A DNA stretch of 64,000 bases. Source: Chiayiivirga flava. GTDB lineage: Bacteria; Pseudomonadota; Gammaproteobacteria; Xanthomonadales; Xanthomonadaceae. Made by a program: the position numbers and the translations under genes. The stretch lies in assembly GCF_014202825.1 (NCBI RefSeq), contig NZ_JACHHP010000001.1:496001-560000 (forward strand), written 5' to 3'. Below the pieces are notes generated by a model. That model worked only from the letters and a program-made list of their open reading frames with translations, made no database searches and was not told where the DNA came from. Shown here one piece after another: positions 40,294 through 49,213 of this stretch (its first letter is position 1; every line of letters starts with the position of its first letter).

Positions 40294-42134
40294 GGCGCGG
40301 GAATGTGCTGCGCGCCAAGAGCTTCGATGCCGGCGGCCGATGCGGCGCGGCGCTGCGTTGCGATGTCCGCGCTGGGGGGCAGCGGCGTGCCGTCCTGCAG
40401 GTGGGTCCACATCGCGTCCAGCGCGCGGTAGGCGTACGGCAGCAGCGGCACGTAACGCCCCGCCAGCGGCGGCAGGCCCAGAAACGCATCGAAATGTTGT
40501 GCATTGGCCACGCGCCAGTAGCGCACGTCGCGGCCGTTGGCCGTGGCCCACTGCGCATAGGCGCCGCCGGAAAGCGCTTCGGGAATGAGGCCGTCGTCGG
40601 CACCGTGCAGCACGATCACCGGCAGCCCGTCGCGTGGCAGCGATGCGCGCGTGGCCTGCACCCCCGCACGCAACGCATCGGCGCCGGCGTCGTTGGCGGT
40701 CCACAGCGCGCGCAGGCAACGCAACGCGGGCAAGGCCGGATCGGGTCCTCCCGCCATCGAGTCCACCAGCAGCACGCCGGCACCGGGCGGGATGCCGGAC
40801 GCGTCCGACCACCATGCGGCGCGCTCCTCGGGCGTGGTGGCGCGCGGCTGCAGCGACGCATCGAGCGCGGCGTACGAATAGCCGCACGGCATCGCGTCCC
40901 ACGAGCTGCGCGTGTAGGCCGACGCGTAGGCGGCCGCGACGGCGCGCCACAGATCGAACGTGGTGCTGAGCGCGGCGGCTTCGAGTGCGGCGTCGCTCCA
41001 GCCGCCCGCGCGCAGCCGTTCGCGCGCCTCGGCGATCTGCGTTTCGGGCGTGGTTGCGGCGAGCAGACCGGCCGCGTGTGCGCTTTCGCAGCGTGCAAAC
41101 GCGGCAGGCGGCTTGACGCCGCCCGGACGCGCCATCGCCACGCCGTCGAACTGCGGATCGAGCAGCGCGCACGGCATCAGCAGCGCGGCTTCGGTGACGT
41201 AGTCGTACAGCGCGCGGCCACCGTCGCCGGGCCAGACGTTCGGTGCGGCGGCCACCACGCCGTCGAGCCAGTTGCCGTCGAGCTCGGCCGCACGCAGCAC
41301 CGCGCCGCCGCCGTTGGACAGGCCCACCGCGATCACGCGCGTGTTGTCGAAGGTGTACGGCGCGCCGGCCGGTACCGCCTGCGCGAGCGCATGCAGCGCA
41401 AACTGCGCCGCGTCGCGCACATGGCGACCCCAGTCGGCTTCCGGGTTGTCCTGCGAATGTGCGTGCTTGAACGCAACGGCATGGGCGGCCGACGCGCCGG
41501 TCGGCGCGGGGGCGAATTCGAGTCCCGTGTCGCCGCGCGTGCCGTCGAGCCTGGCGCCGCTGCCGGTGTCCGCGTCGAAATACCCGGTGCCGGTGCCCTT
41601 GTCGGTGTAGGCGACCGCGCAGCCTTTCGGCAGGCCCCAGGCGCCGGCGAGCGCGATCGCGCCGTAGATGCCGCGCGATCCCGACGAGGCCGTCACCACG
41701 ATGCAGCGTGCGCCCGCATCGAACGCATCGGGCACCTGCAGCAGCACGCGGTGCGGCTGGCGTGCGCCGTCGAGCGTGGCGAACGCCTGGTACTCGCGTC
41801 CCGGCACCGGAGCGAGCGATCCGTACAGCGTGCCGTAGCCACCGCCCGGAGCGAGATCGGCGATGCCGCGCCAGTTGCTCCACAGCGCACGGCGCCGCAG
41901 TTCGGCCGATGTCGGGTTCGCGGCATCGACGAAGCCGGGCGGCGTCATCGACTGCAGCCCGGCGGCGCCGAGACCGCCGGTCAGCAGGTCGTCGTCGCCG
42001 CGATGCGCGGTGACGCGCATGTCGCCGAACCGGCTCATCGCGGCGGCATCACGCGCCGCGGGCGCGGTCGCACAGCCGGACACCAGCATCGCGAGCGCGA
42101 TGCCACCAGACACGCAGAGGGTCGAGAGTCGCAT
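40287..42134 (-). CDS. 3-hydroxybutyrate-oligomer hydrolase, predicted lipoprotein
   Basis: A 615-aa alpha/beta-hydrolase of the D-(-)-3-hydroxybutyrate oligomer hydrolase family, which cuts short PHB oligomers to monomers. The nucleophile elbow is GLSNGGG (Ser273); the later VIVLHGADDGLIPEALSG and ANAQHFDAFLGLPP regions fit the acid and His parts of the triad. The N-terminus is a lipoprotein signal with lipobox LVSGC (Cys21), so it probably sits on the periplasmic face of a membrane. It lies between the PHB synthase genes and the hydroxybutyrate dehydrogenase. Confidence 0.85.
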   Translation of the reverse strand: MRLSTLCVSGGIALAMLVSGCATAPAARDAAAMSRFGDMRVTAHRGDDDLLTGGLGAAGLQSMTPPGFVDAANPTSAELRRRALWSNWRGIADLAPGGGYGTLYGSLAPVPGREYQAFATLDGARQPHRVLLQVPDAFDAGARCIVVTASSGSRGIYGAIALAGAWGLPKGCAVAYTDKGTGTGYFDADTGSGARLDGTRGDTGLEFAPAPTGASAAHAVAFKHAHSQDNPEADWGRHVRDAAQFALHALAQAVPAGAPYTFDNTRVIAVGLSNGGGAVLRAAELDGNWLDGVVAAAPNVWPGDGGRALYDYVTEAALLMPCALLDPQFDGVAMARPGGVKPPAAFARCESAHAAGLLAATTPETQIAEARERLRAGGWSDAALEAAALSTTFDLWRAVAAAYASAYTRSSWDAMPCGYSYAALDASLQPRATTPEERAAWWSDASGIPPGAGVLLVDSMAGGPDPALPALRCLRALWTANDAGADALRAGVQATRASLPRDGLPVIVLHGADDGLIPEALSGGAYAQWATANGRDVRYWRVANAQHFDAFLGLPPLAGRYVPLLPYAYRALDAMWTHLQDGTPLPPSADIATQRRAASAAGIEALGAQHIPAPR

Positions 42135-42278
42135 GGCATGACGCTAGCAGCGCAGGATCGGGCCCACATCGTACTTTGGTACCACGCCGCGGCAAGCGGC
42201 GAATGCTAGGCTTGCGCGTTGCAGCAAATTTTCCGCTGCAACCCGTCGATGCGGCCGCGCCGCCGCCAGGAGACTTCG

Positions 42279-43043
42279 ATGCAGACCCGATCCATCCTCG
42301 TCACCGGCGCCGGCAGCGGCATCGGCGCGGGCATCGCCGCCGGCCTCGCGGCCGATGGGCACCACGTCATCGTCACCGATCTCGCGCTCGACGCGGCGCG
42401 CGCCGTGGCGGACGCCATCCGCGCGGCCGGCGGTTCGGCCGAAGCGCACGCGCTGGACGTCACCTCCGACGACAGCGTGGCCGCATGCATCGCGGCCCTG
42501 TCGCGTCCGGTGGACGTGCTGGTCAACAACGCCGGCCTGCAGCATGTGTCGAAACTCGAGGACTTTCCGATCGGCAAGTGGAACCTGCTGATCCAGGTGA
42601 TGCTCACCGGCGTCGCGCGCCTGACCCAGGCCGTGCTGCCGGGCATGCGCGAGCGCGGCTTCGGCCGCATCGTCAACATCGGATCGATCCACTCGCTGGT
42701 GGCAAGCCGCTACAAGAGCGCGTACGTCGCGGCCAAGCACGGCCTGCTCGGCTTCTCCAAGGTCATGGCGCTGGAAACCGCCGACACCGACATCACCATC
42801 AACACCGTCTGCCCCACCTACGTGAAGACACCGCTGGTCGACAAGCAGATCGCGGACCAGGCACGCACCAACAACATCAGCGAGAGCCAGGTGGTCAGCG
42901 AAATCATGCTCAAGCCGATGCCCAAGGGCGTGTTCATCACGTTCGAGGAACTGACCGGCATCACCGCATTCCTGATCGGCCCGGCGGCGCGCAACATCAC
43001 CGGCCAGACGATCACGGTCGACGGTGGATGGACGGTCCAGTAG
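42279..43043 (+). CDS. bdhA: 3-hydroxybutyrate dehydrogenase
   Basis: NAD-dependent short-chain dehydrogenase that oxidises D-3-hydroxybutyrate to acetoacetate. The 254-aa product has TGAGSGIG at 9-16, LVNNAG at 81-86, the catalytic Ser136, Tyr149 and Lys153 (YVAAK), and the BDH-type segment INTVCPTYVKTPLVDKQIAD. AGGAG lies 7 bases before the ATG at 42279. Divergent from the oligomer hydrolase; together they would degrade PHB oligomers to acetoacetate. Confidence 0.92.
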   Translation: MQTRSILVTGAGSGIGAGIAAGLAADGHHVIVTDLALDAARAVADAIRAAGGSAEAHALDVTSDDSVAACIAALSRPVDVLVNNAGLQHVSKLEDFPIGKWNLLIQVMLTGVARLTQAVLPGMRERGFGRIVNIGSIHSLVASRYKSAYVAAKHGLLGFSKVMALETADTDITINTVCPTYVKTPLVDKQIADQARTNNISESQVVSEIMLKPMPKGVFITFEELTGITAFLIGPAARNITGQTITVDGGWTVQ

Positions 43044-43090
43044 CCGTCGCTCTCGACGCCGGTCGGCACGCGATCAGGGATAATCTGAGC

Positions 43091-43756
43091 ATGCCCGTGC
43101 TGCTGATCGCCGACGATCACCCGCTGTTCCGCGCCGCGCTGCGGCAGGCGGCCTCCGCCGCGGCCGACGACTGCACCGTGTACGAGGCCGAAACGCTCGA
43201 TGGCGCGCTCGCCGCGCTCGAACGGCACAGCGACATCGACCTGCTGCTGCTCGACCTGCACATGCCCGGGAATCACGGCCTCGCCGGCCTCGCCGCCGTG
43301 CGAGCGCAGTTCCCCGCGGTGGCGGTGGCGGTGGTGTCGGGCAACGACGACCCGCGCGTGATCCGGCGCGCGCTCGACCACGGCGCCGCCGGCTACATCC
43401 CCAAGCGTGTGGGCATGGACGAAATCCGTGCCGCGATCCGCGCGATGCTGGCCTGCGACACCTGGCTGCCTGCCGATCTGCGTGCCACGGTGGCACGCAC
43501 CCTGCCGCACGCGTCCGACAGCGATCTGGCCAGCAGCCTCTCCCGCCTCACCGCGCAGCAGTTCCGCGTGCTCGTGCTCATCGCCGAAGGCCTGCTCAAC
43601 AAGCAGATCGCGGACCGGCTCGACGTGCAGGAGCGCACGGTCAAGGCGCACGTCTCGGCGATCTTCGAGAAACTCGGCGTGCGCAACCGCACCCAGGCGA
43701 GCGTGCTGCTGCGCGAACTTGCGTTGAGCGATCCGGTGCTCAAGAGCGAGGAGTGA
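43091..43756 (+). CDS. NarL/FixJ-family response regulator
   Basis: A 221-aa DNA-binding regulator: receiver domain with acidic pocket DD at 8-9, Asp55 (LLLLDLHMPG) and Lys in GYIPKRVGM, then a LuxR-type helix-turn-helix (LTAQQFRVLVLIAEGLLNKQ, IADRLDVQERTVKAHV). It starts 47 bp after bdhA and may be co-transcribed with it. No partner kinase is adjacent. The receiver/LuxR combination resembles xanthomonad regulators of lifestyle genes, but the targets are unknown. Confidence 0.92.
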   Translation: MPVLLIADDHPLFRAALRQAASAAADDCTVYEAETLDGALAALERHSDIDLLLLDLHMPGNHGLAGLAAVRAQFPAVAVAVVSGNDDPRVIRRALDHGAAGYIPKRVGMDEIRAAIRAMLACDTWLPADLRATVARTLPHASDSDLASSLSRLTAQQFRVLVLIAEGLLNKQIADRLDVQERTVKAHVSAIFEKLGVRNRTQASVLLRELALSDPVLKSEE

Positions 43757-43789
43757 GAAACGAGCGACAGCGCGATCCAGCTCCCACTC

Positions 43790-43873
43790 GACTCTCGACT
43801 CTCGACTCTCGACTCTCGACTCTCGACTCTCGACTCTCGACTCTCGACTCTCGACTCTCGACTCCCGACTCCC
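43790..43873. repeat. Heptamer array, 10 GACTCTC plus 2 GACTCCC
   Basis: Ten perfect tandem GACTCTC units (43790-43859) are followed by two GACTCCC units (43860-43873). It fills most of the 133-bp gap between two convergent response regulator genes. Read on the minus strand (GAGAGTC, GGGAGTC) it has the same pattern GNGAKTC as the arrays beside dnaK. Confidence 0.95.
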
Positions 43874-43889
43874 AATTCCCTGCTCGTCA

Positions 43890-45299
<1,410 letters not shown>

Positions 45300-45417
45300 G
45301 AGGCGGACCGGACAAAGCGAGGAATGAGTGTAGAGGAGCGGGAAATGAATGACAGCAGGCCCGGGAGCCGCGCGCCGCTACGTCCTCGCTCGTTTCCCAC
45401 TCCTGCCCACTCTTTCC

Positions 45418-46077
45418 TCATTTCAGCCAGCCATCGAACAGCTCGACCGTCCTGCCGGCGCGCGCGGCATACGCGGGATTGTGCGTGACCTGCACGATGG
45501 TGGTGCCGTCGCGATGCAGTTCGGCGAGCAGGTCCATGATCATGTCGCCCTGGCTCGAATGCAGCGCGCCGGTGGGCTCGTCGGCGAGCAGCAGGCGCGG
45601 GCGCGCGACCACGGCGCGCGCCACCGCGACCAGCTGCTGCTGCCCGCCCGACAGCTGGCGCGGGTAGAGATCCTTCTTGCCCACGATCTGGAAGCGGTCG
45701 AGGATATCGGCCACGCGCGCCTGGCGCTCGGAACGCGGCATGTCGCGGTAGTCCAGCGGCAGCTCGAGATTCTCGCGCACGGTGAGATCGTCGATCAGGT
45801 GGTACTGCTGGAACACGAAGCCGATGTTGTTGCGCGCGAATTCGGCGCGCTGTTTCGGCTTCATCGCGTGCAGCGGCTGTCCGTCGAACAGGTATTCGCC
45901 GGTCCAGTCCGCATCGAGCAGGCCCAGCACCGACAGCAGGCTGCTCTTGCCCGAGCCCGACGGCCCGACGATGCTGACGAACTCGCCCTCGCCAATGGCG
46001 AGGCTCACCTTGCGCAGCACGAACAGCCGGCTGTCGCCCTGCGGGTGCGATTTCTCGATGTGCTTGAGTTCGATCAT
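45418..46077 (-). CDS. MacB/LolD-type ABC transporter ATP-binding protein (distal)
   Basis: A 219-aa cytoplasmic ATPase for FtsX-type permeases. It has Walker A GPSGSGKSS, a Q-loop GFVFQQYHLIDDLTV, signature LSGGQQQLVAVARAVV, Walker [10 protein letters not shown] and the H-loop in VQVTHNP. The D-loop reads GALHSSQG: the usual Asp is His. It follows the smallest-gap permease (50 bp) and precedes the sigma-54 regulator, so it likely powers one or more of the six permeases. Confidence 0.93.
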   Translation of the reverse strand: MIELKHIEKSHPQGDSRLFVLRKVSLAIGEGEFVSIVGPSGSGKSSLLSVLGLLDADWTGEYLFDGQPLHAMKPKQRAEFARNNIGFVFQQYHLIDDLTVRENLELPLDYRDMPRSERQARVADILDRFQIVGKKDLYPRQLSGGQQQLVAVARAVVARPRLLLADEPTGALHSSQGDMIMDLLAELHRDGTTIVQVTHNPAYAARAGRTVELFDGWLK

Positions 46078-46127
46078 GGCGCTGCGTTCCTGATGGGCGA
46101 TCGTAGGGCTGGATGTGCGGGCGAGGA

Positions 46128-48530
46128 TCATTCGTCGCGCAGCGCGGTCATCGGATCGGTGCGGCCGGCACGCAGCGCCGGCGGCAGCGCCGCGGCGAAC
46201 ACCGCAACCCCGATGCCGAGTGCCGCCAGCGCGAACCACGGCGCGTAGCCGCCACCGAACTCGAACAGCTGCGCCTGCAGCAGCCGCAGCAGAACGAAGC
46301 CCACCGCAGCGCCGAGCACAATGCCGAGCACACCGCCGCGCAGGCTGTCGCCGAGCGACTGCCGCGCCAGCCGCGCCGGCGGTGCGCCGATGGCCAGCCG
46401 CAGGCCGAATTCGGCCCGCCGCTGCTGCTGGTGCTGCGCCGCCAGCGCATACACCCCGAGCGCCGCGAGCAGCAGCGCACACAACGCGAACCCGCCGACC
46501 GCGCGCGCGAAGAACTGCGCCGGACGCAGCTGGTCATCGAGCTCGCCGCGCATCGTGAACTCGCGCGTCGGCGCCTCGTTCGGGTCGACCGCCCACATCG
46601 CCTCGCGCATCTGCTGCGTGATGCCGGGCAGCGGCACCGCGGTGCGCACGAGGAAGGTCATGCCCACCCACGGGCTCTGCACGAACGGAACCAGGATCTC
46701 GCCCGAGGCGTCGCTGCGCAGGCCGTCGTTGCGCACGTCGTCGGTGACGCCGACCACGCGGTGCGGGATGCGGTCGCGTTCGCCCAGCGGCAGCGCGATG
46801 ATCTGCCCCACGGCCGATTCGTCGCCGAACACGCGCCGCGCGAGGCTCCGGTTGATGATGGCGACCAGCTCGCCGCCGGCGCGATCCTCCGCGGTGAAGT
46901 TGCGGCCTTCGGACACCGGGATCGACAAGGTCTCCAGATACTCCGGCGACACGCGCCGCAAGCCGGCCACCAGCGGCTCCGGCCGCTCGCGTCCGGGCAC
47001 CGCGAGATCGATGGTGAAGCTGCCGATGAGCGACAGCGGCGCCGCGGTGGTGAGGGCCACATGCGTCACGCCCGGCAGCGCGCGCAGCTTCGCCTGCAGC
47101 GCATCGGCGAAGTCCACCGCCTTCGCCGGCCCGCCGTCGCGGAACATCTGCATGGCGTGGATATTGTCGGCCGCAAAGCCCGGATCGACGTCCTGCACGC
47201 GCACCAGGCTCGCCACCATCGCCGCCGCCGCGAACAGCGCCATCGTCGACAGCGCCACGCCCAGCACCGGCAGCAGCCGCGTGCGGCGCGCCTGCATCGG
47301 CGCCGCGCCTTTCGCGCCGCCGCGCATCGCGTCGATGGGCTGGCCGCGCAGGCGCAGCGAACCGAGCGCCGCCGCCAGCATCGGCGTCGCAAGGCCGACC
47401 AGCAGCGCGAACAGCAGCACGCCCGCATCCAGGCCGATCTCCTCCACGCGCGGCACGCTGCCTTGCGCGAGGCCTTTCAGTAGTTCCAGTGCGCCGGTCG
47501 CCAACAGCGTGCCGAGCGCGGCACCTGCGAGTCCGAGCAGGCCCAGTTCGATCAGCATCACGCGGTACACGCGCGCACGGCTCGCACCCAGCGCCTGCGC
47601 GATCGACTGCTCGTGGCGCCGCGCGATCTGTCGTGCATCGAGCAGGATGGCCACGTTCGCGCACGCGATCAGCAGCACCAGCACGGCCACGCCGAAGCTC
47701 GCCCACAGCACGTCGCGCGCGCCGCCGATGGCTTCTTCCAGCAACGGCATCGACGTCACGCGCCAGCCGGTGTCCCGCATGCGGTACTGCTCGCGCACTT
47801 CGTCCATGATCGCCTGCGTGCGCTCCAGCGCCAGCGCCGGCGAAACGCCCTCGGCGATGCGGCCGATCGCATACACGAAACCGCGCGAGTTCCAGTAGCC
47901 CGGCTTGTCCGGCTGCAGGTAGGCATCGCGCATCGGCCGCCATGCGCCGACGTCCGAGTCCGGATACGCGAACTCCGGCGGCATCACGCCGACGATCTGC
48001 AGACGCCCGTTGTCGATGGTGTCGATGAGCTTGCCGACGGCGTTCTGGTCGCCACCGGTGAGGCGCTGCCACTCGGTGTAGGACAGGATGATCGCGCCCT
48101 GCTCCTCGCCCATGTCGTCCTTCGTGAAGGTGCGCCCGAGCATCGGCTGCACGCCGAGCGTGGGGAAGAAGCCCGCGCTCGCGAGGATGATGGTCGCCTC
48201 GCGCGGCGTGTCGCCGTCGCTGAAGGTGATGCCGCCCCAGTTGTAGAAGCCGAACGCCTCGTACGGGCTCTCGCCGCTCTCGAGCCGCACGGCTTCGGCC
48301 GGTGTCAGCGAGCCGGTGGTGTCCTGCTCCGCGTTGGCCGCCGCCACCGCCACCACGCGCTCGCCGCCCGGGTACGGCAACCCCGACAGCACCACGCCCT
48401 GCAACACGCTGAACATGGCCACGCTCGCGCCGATGCCCAGTCCCAGCATCAGGATCGCGGCGGTGGCGAAGCCGGGGCTCTTGCCGAGGCGGCGCCAGGC
48501 GAAGCGGAGGTCTTTGGTGAGTGCGGACAT
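46128..48530 (-). CDS. Duplicated MacB/FtsX-type ABC permease 1
   Basis: An 800-aa inner-membrane permease with the repeated layout MacB_PCD-FtsX-MacB_PCD-FtsX seen in ADOP-type proteins. The N-terminus KDLRFAWRRLGKSPGF precedes the first helix (about 22-44); the first large periplasmic domain runs to about 265; three helices follow (LLIACANVAILL in the first); then a second helix-plus-periplasmic half and three final helices ending in RAGRTDPMTALRDE. It is the permease nearest the distal ATPase. The substrate is unknown; MacB relatives export lipoproteins, peptides or antibiotics. Confidence 0.9.
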   Translation of the reverse strand: MSALTKDLRFAWRRLGKSPGFATAAILMLGLGIGASVAMFSVLQGVVLSGLPYPGGERVVAVAAANAEQDTTGSLTPAEAVRLESGESPYEAFGFYNWGGITFSDGDTPREATIILASAGFFPTLGVQPMLGRTFTKDDMGEEQGAIILSYTEWQRLTGGDQNAVGKLIDTIDNGRLQIVGVMPPEFAYPDSDVGAWRPMRDAYLQPDKPGYWNSRGFVYAIGRIAEGVSPALALERTQAIMDEVREQYRMRDTGWRVTSMPLLEEAIGGARDVLWASFGVAVLVLLIACANVAILLDARQIARRHEQSIAQALGASRARVYRVMLIELGLLGLAGAALGTLLATGALELLKGLAQGSVPRVEEIGLDAGVLLFALLVGLATPMLAAALGSLRLRGQPIDAMRGGAKGAAPMQARRTRLLPVLGVALSTMALFAAAAMVASLVRVQDVDPGFAADNIHAMQMFRDGGPAKAVDFADALQAKLRALPGVTHVALTTAAPLSLIGSFTIDLAVPGRERPEPLVAGLRRVSPEYLETLSIPVSEGRNFTAEDRAGGELVAIINRSLARRVFGDESAVGQIIALPLGERDRIPHRVVGVTDDVRNDGLRSDASGEILVPFVQSPWVGMTFLVRTAVPLPGITQQMREAMWAVDPNEAPTREFTMRGELDDQLRPAQFFARAVGGFALCALLLAALGVYALAAQHQQQRRAEFGLRLAIGAPPARLARQSLGDSLRGGVLGIVLGAAVGFVLLRLLQAQLFEFGGGYAPWFALAALGIGVAVFAAALPPALRAGRTDPMTALRDE

Positions 48531-49213
48531 CGGCGGCTCCGGCGACGGGATCGGACGTTGCTGTTTGTTCAGCCATGCAAAGCAATGAAAGTGCCAACGG
48601 CAAGCACATGATTCTTATCGATTCGATAGCCCCGTAGGCGTTCGGGATCGAACACAGGCGTTCGCTTTCGCGCATGACCGAGGCCAAGCGCTGGGTCCTG
48701 TCGCCGAACCCAAGCACCAGACGCACGAGTAGGTGAACCCTCGCCCGGGAAACTCCGAGGACATGGACGCACGCCCGAACCCCGCAAGCGTCAGAGAGTG
48801 TCATCCCCCGAAACGCGCACGTCCGTCCGCAGGAACCTGGAGTGTTCCCTCACCGTCGTCCCGGCGAAAGCCGGGACCCAGTGACGTTGCGTGCGTCGGG
48901 CAACCGGGCAACGCCGCTGGGTCCCGGCTTTCGCCGGGACGACGGGGCTCGAGTTGTCGCCCCATCACGTCGACAGGGCGATCGCTGTCACGAAAGCAGC
49001 GGAGATAGCCTCTTCCACGCGAGTCGGAGGTCGGCTCTGCGGCAGCACCCGGTTCCAACACGATGGAGCGATCCGGATCGCAAGCGTTCCGCGAGTCGGC
49101 ACGGTGAACTCTCAGGGATGCCGTGCGTGCGATGTCCCGCACTCGGATCGCGTGCAAGGTCGACGTGGCGATGCCGGCATCGTCCGACACCGGATCGTCG
49201 ACACCATCGCCAA
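48531..49213. other. 683-bp gap with repeat, no gene seen
   Basis: The largest gap in the window splits the permease array into one (left) and five (right). Apart from the REP-like pair at 48853-48945 I see no coding region with family similarity, no strong ribosome binding site and no terminator with a T run. It probably contains the promoter for permease 1 and the genes after it. Confidence 0.6.
48853..48945. repeat. Paired REP-like inverted repeat, 38-bp arms
   Basis: Arms 48853-48890 and 48908-48945 are reverse complements with two mismatches, separated by 17 bp. Each arm is a palindrome (CCCGGCGAAAGCCGGG) followed by ACCCAGTGACGTTGC or its variant. Same family as the element at 61733-61830. 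Confidence 0.85.

Noticed and set aside
43787-43875. CRISPR array
   Set aside because: The units are 7 bp and directly adjacent, with no spacers and no cas genes.
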